Source: Cladorhizidae sp. MBARI D1340-BT2 (lineage: Eukaryota; Porifera; Demospongiae; Poecilosclerida; Cladorhizidae). From it: a DNA stretch of 64,000 nucleotides. The notes beneath the pieces are model-generated. The model did no database searches. It had not been told where the DNA came from and saw nothing but the letters and a program-made list of their open reading frames with translations. Every line of letters begins with the position of its first letter. Positions within the stretch are counted from its first letter, which is position 1. Positions 1-11,494 of the stretch are shown piece after piece. The stretch spans positions 41,271,872-41,335,871 of the forward strand of contig JAQNBH010000007.1 of NCBI GenBank assembly GCA_028752905.1, in the 5' to 3' direction. The translations under genes and the position numbers were made by a program.

Positions 1-429
1 ATTCAGGTGGGAGTTAGATGAAGTGGAGCTGGCATGGATGTATAATTATATGAGTGAGAAATGAAGAGCAATCCTCAAATCTATGAAACTCAAAGCAAGA
101 GGTGATGGAAGGTATTCATGGACATCCCCAATTGAAACTGGTAGTCCTTTGTTTGAATGTGCAACAGTGCCAGTCATGGGTAGTTGTTAGAAGAATCTGA
201 TGCTCAGACAGGAGCAAAACATGGCATGCAGAAGTCAATGTCTCTGAGAATTCATTATTTCCAGCATGTAAACGAAATATCCTCTATTATTGTGCTGTCA
301 AATTGTTATGTTAGACAGTACTTGCACAGTGATGATCCCTTGACCTTTCTAGCTTAGCAGTTAATATACCCCCAAAAAACACAACAATACAACATAGAAT
401 AGAGAGTCATAATTCATATTCGTAAATAC

Positions 430-1950
430 AATGATGGAACATTGCAAGGACCTCTGGTCAGTGTGCATTTTCTTCAACATAGAGAATCTTCCTTTCCGAG
501 TCTGAGTTTGATACAGGAACCGAGAGGAGGCCTGCCATCAATTTTTCAAACCTTGCTCTGCCATCAACTGTCTTCATTTTCCCCACCTCCTGCCCAAAAA
601 TGCACCTGTTATGGGATTCTTCATTTTATCACCGCATCATATCTCTCTATAGTTGGAAGGTCTGCTGATGACAAAGTAAAGTCTAGAAATTCTTTCCGAA
701 GCTGATCCAATGTTGAGCTATCGGCCAAGCAAAGCTGAGGAAAGCATTTAGTAAGACGGTCACTAGTGCTTGTTAAAAATATGTTGAAGTTTTCTCTGGC
801 TGAAGTATTTCCAAGTCCTTGAGAAGAATATCCTCAAAAGATTTTTTTACAGTGTTTAGCTACATAAAAGCTTCTTATAACCTTAAAAAATGGTTTGATA
901 TCTTCTCCAGGTGGAACAAGACCTTGAAGTTTATCACCAGCTGCAAGAATCACATCATGTTTAGCAGGTTAGCAATAGCCTCCTCATTTCATTGTAGAGC
1001 TGACAGGTCGGATTTTTGGTGGCATTTTAAATAGCCTATCCACAGAAGGAAGAATGAAGGAAAGAAACAGAAGCAAAGATCGACTGAAAGGATTTTCAAG
1101 CCTTCCAGAAATAGTGATAACTTTAGCAGTCTGCTTTATGGAAGAGAGACTTTAAGCCATCAAATTGAGACAAGTAACATCCCCCACATCGTAGAAGACT
1201 CTGTCATTGAGTAGGGCAGTGCTTAAGGATCACTCCAGATTCACCAGTAAAGAGCAAACACCAACGATCACTAAAGTCCTGTTTCATTTTGCTACTGTGG
1301 AAGAAAATAATAAATATGATCAAGAAGAGTACTCAAGCCTGCTTCAACAGTAGGTGGCAGATAAAACCAATGCCATACATGGAGGAAGCTCATCTATGAT
1401 AGGCTTTTGTACCCCAGATCTTTTCCCAACCTTTTCCTCGTCATAACGTTTGTAGTGCCTGACATGGACGCTACAGCCTTAGAGAAGTCAAGACCCTTAT
1501 CTTCCAAAGAATACTTTAAAGCAGTAGAGAGCTGTGTTACAACTCTATCGGCAAATCCTGAAACCTGAGCCGGATATCCCCTACAACAGCATCAAGCATA
1601 CCAGAGTGATTCATACCCATCAGGGGTATGTCGTGTTGTTTGTGGCTTGAAGAAGGAAATTGAGGTGCCAATGCTTCCTGGACAATTGCAGTGGTCTCTC
1701 TGTATGCCCACAAGAAAACCAGAGTCCAGAAACATCTGGGAGAATAGCTTTGTAGTTTGATCACTGGTAAGAAAGGCTAAATTATGTTTAGCAACAATGA
1801 GTCTCAGCCTCAATGACACTGTCAGACATAGGCTTGTTAAAGAATGTAGCCACAGACCTACAAGCAAAGCTGTTCTCTGAGTGCCGTCATTTGTGGGTAG
1901 CCACATCACTTCAACCTCCATAAGCTACATGAAAATTAGATTGGCACAGA
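430..1950 (-). pseudogene. Decayed hAT-family transposase relic
   Basis: Reading the minus strand gives fragments in shifting frames that follow the order of an animal hAT transposase of the ZBED/DUF4371 type. Near 1720-1790 there is AKHNLAF followed by KLFSQMFLDSG, the usual 'EHNLPF...LFRKMFPDS' block. Near 1650-1690, in another frame, ETTAIVQEALAPQF matches the 'RTKTTAIV..ALAP' block. Near 460-540 the fragments SNSDSER and FSMLKKMHTDQRS match the C-terminal dimerisation block 'SNADSERVFSMVRKIHT'. There are many stops and frameshifts and no intact start, so it cannot encode a working transposase. The family match is from memory of the motifs; no search was run. Confidence 0.65.
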
Positions 1951-2394
1951 GTGCATCTTGCAAAGGGACTCCCTACAAAACTTGTTGTCAAAGCTCCTTG
2001 GCTTTCTAGCTGGAGGAGCATGACCCTGAGGGAGTGGGAGAAGAGGACTCAGCCATTTCAAATGACATGAACTAATTTTACTGGCTAAACACAAGACCAG
2101 TTACAACACTACAATGCAGCTGTGTGTGATTTTATCAGCTGTCAAGCCACAAATAATCAGTGATTTGTTTCATGCGAGATAGGTATGTCTCACATGACAT
2201 CAATCACAATGGGACTATCCCTGACTGTGACTTAAATCAAGGACTGTCCTGGACGTTCCAGAACAGTTGTAAACTGTGGAAACACGCTAGCCATACAGTA
2301 GCTTCAACGGGGGAGATCAGTAGCTACAGCGTAAGTTAGTCTGGATGCAGCTAGCTTATGGCTTTTTCGAATCCCCATAGACGTATTATTATAT

Positions 2395-2470
2395 GACCTT
2401 CACAATAATCAACTTGAAAATTAACTCTCTCGACGTTTCGACGATAGTTCATCGGAATGATGGTGTCATT
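2395..2470 (-). repeat. Terminal fragment of an inverted-repeat MITE family
   Basis: The block contains CAACTTGAAAATTAACTCTC followed by TCGACGTTTCGAC. It is the same end sequence seen at 19385-19450 (opposite orientation) and at both ends of the element at 63088-63400. Only one end is recognisable here. It lies about 130 bp upstream of the PI-PLC-X promoter block, and the 63 kb element lies about 200 bp upstream of that block's paralogue. Confidence 0.5.
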
Positions 2471-2599
2471 GTAATTTTAAGCAAGTAGCTAATACCTGAC
2501 TAGCGCTCTAGCTAGTCTCCTCCAGGCGTTGATCTGCAGGCAAGCGATGAAAGTACTTGACGAGTTTTTTTTTTGTCTAAAATCTAAAAAAGTAGCAAA

Positions 2600-2981
2600 A
2601 AGTTGCAAGGTGCTTATAAAGTTAACATTCAACAACAACAAAAAATAGAAACAAGACATAATATATATATTTAATATTGTTGGCTACTTTGGCCACATTC
2701 CCTGCCTACAGAAGTTATTAAAAAGTGACTCGAATCACGTTTTTACTATTATCTGCCACTCTGCGGTATCCCAAGAGTCACACAACCTGACCTGACTGTG
2801 ACCACTCGACCGCACAGATCACCTAGAAGGCGTCAGGTGTGCGTTAGATAATGGCAAATTCGAATACAATTGGGTGACTGCCCACGACATTAGCAAGCGG
2901 AGCAGGAATGTATAAATTCGAAAGATCTGCTAGTGGGCGGTACAGTTTGTTTGAGCTGTAGCTGCCTGACCCGGCTAGGAG
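2600..2981 (+). promoter_or_regulatory. Probable promoter and 5' UTR of the PI-PLC-X-like gene
   Basis: TATAAATT at 2911-2918 lies about 70 bp before the signal-peptide ATG at 2982, which suits a transcription start near 2940-2945. The sequence from about 2600 to 2800 recurs at 63610-63800 with substitutions and small indels, including a shared 'CAACAACAACAAAAAATAG' run and 'ATCTGCCACTCTGCG'. That marks it as a duplicated block tied to this locus. The TATA box and the reading of the ATG as the translation start are seen in the sequence; promoter activity is inferred. Confidence 0.5.
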
Positions 2982-3039
2982 ATGAAGATTGTACTTCTCT
3001 TTCTTCTGGTTGGATCTGTATCACAGAGCAACAGTGAAG
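2982..3039 (+). CDS. PI-PLC-X-like secreted protein, exon 1 (signal peptide)
   Basis: The exon starts with ATG at 2982 and encodes a basic residue followed by a hydrophobic core (MKIVLLFLLVGSVSQSNSE), a typical secretory signal peptide. It ends at AAG|GTATGT (donor at 3040), leaving one base of the next codon. The acceptor at 24758/24759 supplies the matching two bases (G+CT = Ala). The joined exons give 1188 nt, exactly 395 codons plus stop, with no other exon required. The same acceptor phase is present in the broken copy at 35020. The 21.7-kb gap is long but is largely made of repeats and duplicated segments that could have been added later. The link between the exons is inferred from phase, signal peptide and length; no transcript is available. 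Confidence 0.65.
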
Positions 3040-5600
3040 GTATGTAGCCTACCTACTATATATGTATTTGGCCTTCAGGCTGGACTTGAGCAAAGACTAT
3101 TAACTAGATAAGTGATAAATAGTAGTTTTAGGAAGCACAAATTCCACGCTTATGTAGGATTACTTCTGCTTCCCAGTCAATTCCTCCTCCCCTCCCCCAT
3201 CCTAAAGTCATGCAAAAAGAGATGATATTTGTTTCTCTCTCCCCACCTGGCTGTGTCTCAATGCCACCTGCATGAAGCTTCACTATTGCAGTCACTTGAG
3301 ATGCTGTGAGCTAAGTTTATAATATGACAGCTGTGCAATCCTCTTATAATAATAGCGGAGGCACGTTATTAAATTTGTATGTTTTGTCATTGTTTTAATG
3401 ACCCCTTAATTAACACCTTGGCTAAAAGTGACCTTTGCTCATTCTTTGGGTGCCAATTATATGCCATGATGATTCCAGCTGAATGCATGGGCATCACTGG
3501 TTTGAGAGACATGTAGTCCGCTCTTCTCTTGTATACAAACTGCGTGGAGCAAGACTTGCCAATGTATGTTATGTATATAGAGTTTAAATGCAGGTAGACC
3601 TGAACTGGGCCCTAGACACCCATCAGTGCCAACAATTATTGCTAGGGTAAGACCAGACACATTTTAAATATAATACTCTTGGAAAGCCACATCTGATACA
3701 GTTTTTGCATTACCAAGGTGCCTTGTATCGTACATAGTCCAAAATATTTTCCTTTGTGCCCTAATGTCCTCGTACTAAATACTCTGGCCTTAATTTAGTG
3801 TGCAGAATGCACTGTACAAGTTGCTTCCCAATTTTGCTCCATGAAGCAAGCTTAACAAACAAACTAAATCATATATTATCCATCAGTACGTGTATGTATG
3901 TATGTGTGTGTGTGTGTGTGTCTGATCATGAACTTTGAACATTTTCCTCTGTTGGGGTTCCCGCAAGGCACATGGGTTGCTCTATTATTAAAGGCCTTAA
4001 GGCCTTAATAATAATATTAATAATAAAAATTATTTAAAAATTTCCATTTTTAAAGGAATTCTTATCGGAATTTAGCAGCCCTGCAATAGCTTAGAAGTTC
4101 CACATCTTGGATCCAGTGATCTAGAGATCTGTTTGAAGATGACTCCACTTGCATGTAATGATGTAAGCAACCACATGTTGGCTGACCTCGGGTATTAAAA
4201 AGTTCATGGGTATGCTGACTTTGTACAAACTAAACAGCAGCTGCTGATTGTAGTACTCACATCATCATCTAGGCAAATTCTACTCTGAACCTGAGACAGA
4301 TTGCTGGCAAGTTAATCACAATTTTCAGAAGTGTTTCAACCTCTGACCTCGTTGCCATCCTGGCATTCTCCACTGGCCTCTCAAGTTTAGAAGAATGTAT
4401 TTTCTGTCAATCACGTATTTTTATGCTTTTATGCTTGAAGTTAAGAGAATAAGCAAAGAAAGCCTTCTCAGGGAATTGGATGAAGACCTTGCTATTACAG
4501 CATATAGTGCATGCATCTATTTATGTACATGTCTATGTGTCTACCATATATTCACAGAGTTCTTGATTGATCTCCCACATTTAGCATCATCTGCATACAT
4601 TAGGTGTTGGGAATAACATGTAAGACAATATGAATGGATCACCTGTCCTAAACATAGCGGGCTTATATCAATCGGGAATGGCCGTCATGGTGAAGAGAAA
4701 GATCGAGTAACCGGCGGAAGAAAACTGGCAAGTGAGAATGGGCCCGACAGGAGAGGAGGCTGGAATTTCCTTCAGACGCAGTTAATTAAATTCATCCACG
4801 TGCTATAGCCATGGAGGTGGGGTGTTTTTGTCATGATGATACAGAAAGTTATCTTGGTGTGGTACAAACACCTACTGCAGCTCTCCATGGATGGATACTT
4901 AGTGGGCATATAATTATAGGAAGGATAATTAGAGCAGAGGTGTGCTAATTATGGAGAGCATACACTAAACAGTGTCAAGAGTGCAAACTCTCACTTGTAA
5001 ACAAGTTCTTGCCAGCTTCTGCATGGTCTTCATTAGTGCTCTGAGAATTCCTACATAAAGTACTTCCTGAGATGGCACGTTTAGGTAGAGGAGCTGCTTT
5101 CAAGACCTCTAAACAAAATTCCTCTCACAGCCAACACTTCCACAAGCACATTTCCATTTCAGAGTCTGCCATCCCATTACATTGCAGGGCATGAGGTTCA
5201 ACTTGCATGGTTAGAAATCTGCAGGGGAATAATAACTACATACCATTCTTGGGCTACTTCTCCATATCACCATCCAAGCATGGCAACATCATGACAACAA
5301 TAATACACAGATTGGTACTGAATTAGGCCTTCAGCTATGCTACAGTGCTAGCGACTGCCATCTAACAGTGCTAGGGTCCTGTACACAGGGGGACGAGGTG
5401 TCCATCATTGGCTCTCCATTCAATCCTTGCATTTGTTACTATTTGTTACTATATAGTAAGTCAAAAGGCCATATGTATATACATATACATATATATATAC
5501 ACACAAATGTCTCACTTGAACTTGTAGTCACTTCATTTCCAATATTTTGTTCAATGCTCTCAATTCCCCTTCATGTCTTTAAGAGCTAATGAGTATCTGC
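3040..5600. other. Inferred intron 1, left part; no gene seen
   Basis: No convincing coding sequence is present. There are short simple repeats: TATG/TG at 3893-3922, TAA-rich sequence at 4005-4035 and TA/CA repeats at 5470-5506. A small palindrome built on AAGGCCTTAAGGCCTT lies at about 3989-4009. The short open frames here show no family motif. Confidence 0.5.
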
Positions 5601-6030
5601 ACCCTCCATTCAGACAGGTAGGTGTTGATAAAGGTGTTAATTAATTATAAGGATTGTGGCCAGTGCAGACACAATTAGGCTAGACCAGTTCCTGATTTCT
5701 AGTTGCCCAGATCTCATCTGGTTTTTAGAATGCTTCAGTGGGAACAGCCTTCAGTGATAATTCACATTGTTGTCAAATGTCCACCTACAAAACATTGCTG
5801 CATTTATCAATAGTGTTTCAAAGATTCTACAGTGTCGTTGAAATGTTTCTGCTTGCCAAACATAATCGATGTTTCTGTAAAGCACCTTGCATGTTGCTGA
5901 ACAGGTTGTTTTGCATGTTGCCTGTGACAATGGCTGATGGTATTTGTGATGTAAGAATCCCCATAGTTACGTGGATGTTCTCATTCAAGGCTCTACTGCC
6001 CACATGGTCGGTGAAATAGCAAGTCATTGC
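5600..6030 (-). pseudogene. Possible hAT transposase fragment
   Basis: On the minus strand a frame near 5830-6000 reads LTSQIPSAIVTGNMQNNLF and then MQGALQKHRL. This weakly resembles the part of hAT transposases preceding the 'IGFASDNCNVMMG' block. Downstream frames are closed by stops. It could be part of the same relic family seen at 0.4-2 kb. The call rests on a loose motif resemblance only. Confidence 0.25.
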
Positions 6031-6340
6031 CCCTCGCCACTCATAATTCTAAGAGGGGGGGGAGGAAATTATTGTGTTGTGTGAGTGTGTGTGTGTGTTA
6101 ACTGCTATCTTTAACCAAATGAATCGTGACATTGGTATACTTTACCTATTATGGTTCTATGTCGGTGCAAAGGACACCTAGCAAGGGTTCATACAGGATT
6201 TACAGTTTGGGGGGGGAAACTCAAAACGTTTGCCATTTATGTGATGGGTGTGCATGCCCCCCTAGATTTTTTTTGCAAAATCGATGCACTCAGATTGATT
6301 CTGAGACATTTTGAGGGTACCTTCCTATAGTTAAAGTACT

Positions 6341-6550
6341 AGCACATGGACAGAACATTCTAGATTATGACACAATTGCATCTTGCCACAAAACTATTCT
6401 GTGGCAAGATGCAATTGTGTCATAATCATGAATGTTCTGTCCATGTGCTATTATTCTGTGGTTAGCTTTCCTAATTGTAGTGTAGATCTACACTACAATT
6501 AGGAAAGCTAACCACAGAATAATAGCACATGGACAGAACATTCTAGATTA
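6341..6550. repeat. Double fold-back (two adjacent palindromes plus a repeated arm)
   Basis: Arm 1 (6341-6390) is the reverse complement of 6400-6449 with about two mismatches across a 9-bp loop. Immediately after it, 6450-6523 is a perfect 74-bp palindrome centred on TAGATCTA. The first 27 bases of arm 1 (beginning AGCACATGGACAGAAC) then recur in direct orientation at 6524-6550. The arrangement is A, A', B, B', A. It lies about 50 bp upstream of a TATA-like sequence and a hAT N-terminal fragment, so it may be the end structure of that element. No host function is evident. Confidence 0.85.
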
Positions 6551-6600
6551 ACACATGATTGAACTGTGACACAGAATATCTAGATGTATTCACAATTTTG

Positions 6601-7190
6601 TATATAAAGAGCAAATGCTTCAGCTAGTAGCATTCTGCAACTAAATATGACTCAGAGAAATGCAAACCTACACAAATGGATCTCAGGAACTTTACCAGAA
6701 AGCGAGTGCGTGCTGGGTCTAGTAGAGATTCTGAGGACGACGAAGATGTAGTCCCAACTACGTCGACTAGTGATGCCTTGACTTCCACCAATTCCGAAGC
6801 ATCAGTAGGTAGATCGGTGTGTTCCAAAGTGCAGAAGAGGAAACTCTACAAAGCCAGGCTCAGCTACAAGAAGGAGTGGGAGCAGAAATATCCTTGGGTG
6901 TACTGCGATGATCCTATTGTTGATCATCTTTGAATTGCTATTGCTTCTATGTTCCCGGGGGGAGAAATCGTTTTTTGGGGGTATATCCCAGGGCTTCCCC
7001 CCCCCCCCCCTGTATGAAACCCTGCCTAGGATGTCTTTTCGGAACATGGCTGAAAGGCTGTTACGCAGACCACCAGGCTGGATCTGTAAGAAAGAGTGTG
7101 CTCCATTACAGCAGCCTAGGTATATTAAGTTCACAGCATGGTACCTTTAAACAAGTGCAGTCGATGGACGTCAGTTACTTCTTAGTCACC
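6601..7190 (+). pseudogene. hAT-like (TTF/ZNF862-type) N-terminal fragment
   Basis: TATATAAAGAG at 6601 precedes an ATG at 6676. The frame begins MDLRNFTRKR, runs through an acidic serine-rich stretch, and reaches YKKEWEQKYPWVYCDDP near residue 75. That block resembles the 'KEWEKKYPWVY...C' start of hAT-derived zinc-finger proteins. The frame ends at 6933, immediately before a G- and C-rich insertion (about 6955-7012), and the expected zinc-binding cysteines are not seen in frame. Between 7020 and 7150 there are only short frames in several phases. It is probably a broken element copy; an intact short gene is possible but less likely. Confidence 0.4.
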
Positions 7191-7289
7191 TTATAGAATG
7201 CATACTCCATACCCTCTATCTCTATCCGTGTATTAAAAAAACTAGGCATTCTGAGGCTTGCAAAAAAATATTTGCAGCTGGCTGATGCA

Positions 7290-7660
7290 AAACATGCGAC
7301 GCGTCGTTAAAAAATTATTATTGTGACCACAAAATCGCGTCCACTTTGGGCGGTGCGACCAGTCATTACGTCTTTCTGGTGTGCGTTTATTTGAGTTTTT
7401 GTCATTCTGGTGTGCTTTATTTTGATTTTTCAGTAAAAGTTGGTGATTTCAAAGCTGAATGGAGACGAAAGAAGCAGTGAGAACTTTAATTAGTATACGG
7501 GATGCGCGAATCACATGGGTGTTGGCGTCCGTTCATTAATGGGCGTGGTTCCAATTGGGTGAAAGTTCAAGTTTGCTCAAGTGACTCCATAGAAGTGATG
7601 CGACACGATCAACGCGATGCGACGCGAAGGTCTAGTAGCATATTGTGAACCAGCAGAGTA
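7290..7660. other. CpG-rich patch without a recognisable gene
   Basis: This stretch holds more CpG than its surroundings, with GCGACGCGTCG near 7298 and a related GATGCGACGCGA near 7617 in the direct sense, and a near-duplicate 'TCTGGTGTGCGTTTATTTGAG' / 'TCTGGTGTGCTTTATTTTGA'. It could be a regulatory region or a degraded MITE. No coding sequence is supported. Confidence 0.3.
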
Positions 7661-7904
7661 AGAGTTGCTTGAAGAGATGAAGCTGCAGGTGGTGCAAATT
7701 AGCACTAGTGTTTTTTTGTATTTGGTTTTGGTCTGGGCACTGAAATGTCATAGTCTTGAGGCATACATCTATTATTCAGTCATACTTGCACAGATTACGA
7801 ATGTGCTATTCACACTTCTGAGCTAGCTAAGAAGCTCGAAGCAGGAGATGTTAGTGGCACCTTCTGTGCTCTGCATGACGACTACAGAACAAAGTGTGGG
7901 AAAA

Positions 7905-8445
7905 CAGATTGAGAAGTGAGCCCAGACAAGCTGAAGAAAAGGCTAGCACTGTTTGAGAAGTGAGCCCAGTCAAGCTGGAGCAAAGGCTAGCACTGTTTGA
8001 GAAGTGAGCCCAGACACAAATGGAGAAAAGGCTAGCACTGTTTGAGAAGTGAGCCCAGACAAGCTGGAGCAAAGGCTAGCACTGTTTGAGAAGTGAGCCC
8101 AGACACAAATGGAGAAAAGGCTAGCACTGTTTGAGAAGTGAGCCCAGACACAAATGGAGAAAAGGCTAGCAGCACTGTTTGAGAAGTGAGCCCAGACAAG
8201 CTGGAGCAAAGGCTAGCACTGTTTGATAAGTGAGCCCAGTCAAGCTGGAGCAAAGGCTAGCACTGTTTGAGAAGTGAGCCCAGACACAAATGGAGAAAAG
8301 GCTAGCACTGGTTGAGAAGTGAGCCCAGACAAGCTGGAGCAAAGGCTAGCACTGTTTGAGAAGTGAGCCCAGACACAAATGGAGAAAAGGCTAGCACTGG
8401 TTGAGAAGTGAGCCCAGACAAGCTGGAGCAAAGGCTAGCATTGTT
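7905..8445. repeat. 44/45-bp minisatellite
   Basis: About twelve tandem units share GCACTGTTTGAGAAGTGAGC. Two unit types are mixed: one of 44 bp carrying CAAGCTGGAGCAAAGG and one of 45 bp carrying CACAAATGGAGAAAAGG. The mixed unit lengths keep some frames open on the minus strand. These frames have no independent support as genes. Confidence 0.9.
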
Positions 8446-10500
8446 TTGATTTGCACTGGAGAAAAGGGGAAAAATAGTGAGCTCCAGCAGGAAAGCTGAG
8501 CAGCAATGTCTAGACAGGCTCAGATAAAGTGGACATGTCAGGAGAGAGCATACACATAGCTATATACAGAAATGCTAGGAGAGAGAATGTATGCAACCAT
8601 ATTCACTGCAAGAATAGAGTTCAGTCTATTCAAGAGGAGCATATCCATTTGCTAAACTTGCTGGGTTGTTAAACTAACATGGGTGATTTGGACTCGGTGC
8701 CAGCATTCTTGGCAAACTCTGGATGCGGTGTAAACAATTTGTCTCTGGTGCATTAGTAGATGGTGTATATAGCAGGCAGCAGGCTTTCTTTGTCAACAAG
8801 GGCCATTTCAGGGTTAACCATTGGGGTGGAGCGATTATAATAAGAGGAATTGAGCCACCCTTCACTTAACACTTCCAGGAAGTGTTCCCCTCCCCACCCT
8901 TTTTAACCCTTTCATGTTTTCTCCACCACCAAGATTGATATCAAATCTGACTTGATGACCCTTCCCGAGTATGAAACAAGCAACCTTTAATTACAAACAC
9001 ATGGACCTCTTGATTTAAGGTTTTCCTCACTAAGCCCACCTCTTATTCTGTGCTTCTGCTGAGTCGGGGATGCCGATACACCAGTCTTCTTTGTGTTTTG
9101 TTGCTAAGCAACCAAATAACTCCCCCTCCCAATGTTTAAAGAACACTAGATTAGAGCCAAAAGGTATAATCTTACTTTTAATAGTCTTATATGTTCGAGA
9201 ATAGCTGATGGTTGGAAGGTTGCAAACCTAAATGCCTGCACCATCTGTGGTGTCCACCATTAATGACAGGGCAATATTGGGCACTCCGAGTGATTGGTCT
9301 CGTCATGCGCTAAACAAAAACAGAAAATAAAATGTAATCAGAAGTTAATGCAAAAGTATATAATTCCCAGACAGTTACCGGTGCAGAATGTTTTGTTCCG
9401 AGCACGAGCCAATCTTGTGGGTGCATTAGTGGGTGTGCACATGATATTATCTCAGGTGGTGACTTCATGAACACACCAATACTTTGGTGCACTTTGAACC
9501 AAGGCTCTATGTTGGTGTGGCAGATCATTTCCCTGACTCCTAGGGTCACGTAGGACTAACTTATCTCACAATGGACCATTCAAGTTGTCTCCAGTTTCAC
9601 TCAAATATCAAGTACAAAAAAATATATTTTGTGACTTTTTAAGTGTCAGTCTGTGCCAAAGACCACAAATATAAGCTGTGGGAGAAATCCAATTGAAGAG
9701 CATCTCTCAATTTAGACTAGATGTGGGCAAATGGTATTCACCTGCTGCAATACTCTATTAACGACTGTAATTTGGTGTCAGGTGTTTGTCATAGCTGCTA
9801 AGTGGCCCACTGCTCCACTGATTTATCTAGCTTTGAACTATTTAGCTGCTCATCCAAAGCCATATGGAACTCTACTTCCACCTACATAGGCAGGTAGCTC
9901 TTTATATCTAGCATGTGATTAAAGCCAGGAAGCTACTCTTGTGCCTCTCTTGATATAGTCAGGTAGTTATGCTTTGGTGATGGAGATATATGTGTACTAG
10001 AACAGAACATTCAAAGCCTCAAACACCGCCATATCTAGACATACCCTTGGCTTTGCTTCACTTCCTAACTAGGTGTATTATGTTCCAACACAGCAGCTGT
10101 AGCTACTTGCTTACAAGTCTAGGCTTGGTCTTCAAAGCCCTGCATTTATATTCTTCTTCTAGCTCTGTGAGTGGTGTGGGGCATAGTGGCATACTACTTC
10201 ATAGGCATACAGTTCATGTTCCTCCGTTAGATTTAGGAACTTGAAGACAATTCTGTGCTGTGGTCCAGTTGCTCCATACCTGGATAGAGGCGTACTTGAT
10301 ACATGCAAGAATGCGGTAGAACTAGGTGGTGTGTGTGGGCATTCAAAGTGGTAGCTAGAAGAGCTCTACTCAGATAGCCACCATGTGCATCTCTGTAATG
10401 AAGGTTTGCTCAGGAGGTAAATCTTATTATTCGAGGACTCCTCACAGTGATGGTACAGCTGGTGGATATTGAAATCCCACTCCCTTCCATTGTTAGAAAG
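8446..10500. other. Intronic or intergenic stretch, nothing recognised
   Basis: Short open frames occur on both strands (for example 8674-8865 and 9310-9549 on the minus strand, 9990-10244 on the plus strand). I see no conserved motif, good splice context or repeat structure supporting any of them. Confidence 0.4.
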
Positions 10501-10514
10501 AACACACTCTAACA

Positions 10515-10771
10515 ATGTGGTGCTCACGAGGTGAACCAGACCTCGGGAGTGAACCAGACCTCGGGGGGTGAACCAGACCTTGGGGGTGAACCAGACCTCG
10601 TGGATGAACCAGACCTCGGGGGTGGAACAGACCTCGGGGGTGGACCAGACCTCGGGGGTGGAACAGACCTCGGGGGTGAACCAGACCTCGGGGGTGAACC
10701 AGACCTCGTGGATGAACCAGACCTCGGGGATGAAACAGACCTCGGGGGTGAACCAGACCTTGGGGGTGAAC

Positions 10772-10772
<1 letters not shown>
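10515..10772. repeat. 18-bp minisatellite
   Basis: Tandem units of GTGAACCAGACCTCGGGG with variants (GATGAACC, GTGGAACAG, TTGGGG) make about fourteen copies. Because 18 is a multiple of three, both strands stay open and give artefactual repetitive reading frames. Confidence 0.9.

Positions 10773-10836
<64 letters not shown>
10773..10836. repeat. (ATT)n microsatellite
   Basis: About 21 uninterrupted ATT units directly follow the 18-bp minisatellite. Confidence 0.95.
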
Positions 10837-10838
<2 letters not shown>

Positions 10839-11283
10839 TAAAAAGGGTTAATAAAAGGGTTCCCCAAAAGGGTTCCCAAAATGGGAATTTGTGTTTTCGT
10901 GAAATGGAAAAGGGTAAATTTTGGAATGGAAACAGAGAGAGTTTAAGACATCTGGTGCATCTAGCAGCTGTAGTTTCAGTTCTGATGAGAGTGACTCTGC
11001 ATACATAGTGTCAGTTTGAAGTGTGGGAGTACTCCCTCGTTTGCAAACCTGCTTCGGGAGTGTTGAGAAGTTTGCTAACCTGGGAAGAGGACTCTTCATG
11101 GAATGGGGACCTCAAACCTTTTCCTCCAATTTCTATCACAGTCTCAATTTGACTATCTTATTAGCTGTAGCACATAGTGGTTGTACCCTCGTCAATGAAA
11201 GGAGGTGGGACTGTGATTGGTTGATCCCAGCCAGCATTCTGGACGAGCCCACGAAAACCTGCCGGCTGTCCTCGCCCCTTTCC

Positions 11284-11494
11284 CAGTATATATGGAGGGG
11301 AAAAGATCTTGTGGAAAAGCCAAGTGTCAGTATGATGAGTGAGTATGTCTGCATCATCTTGTAGTGCTGGACCTATGAGTATGTCTGCGTCATCTTGCAG
11401 TGCTGAGCCTATGAGTATGTCGGGGTCATCTTGCAGTGCTGAGCCTATGAGTATGTCAGGGTCATCTTGCAGTGCTGATCAGGTGATAAGGTGA
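11284..11494 (+). CDS. Putative small exon encoding 12-residue Met/Ser repeats
   Basis: A TATA-like CAGTATATATGG at 11284 lies about 55 bp before a 49-codon frame (ATG at 11345, stop at 11492-11494). The frame consists of four 36-bp units encoding variants of MSMSGSSCSAEP. A donor-like CAG|GTGATA at 11482/11483 means it could instead be a first exon. The repeat unit is in frame by length alone, and I recognise no family. It is equally well explained as a minisatellite next to an AT-rich sequence. Confidence 0.2.
11334..11478. repeat. 36-bp minisatellite
   Basis: Four units of ATGAGTATGTCTGCGTCATC followed by TTGCAGTGCTGAGCCT, differing by single substitutions. It overlaps the putative small exon. 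Confidence 0.9.
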
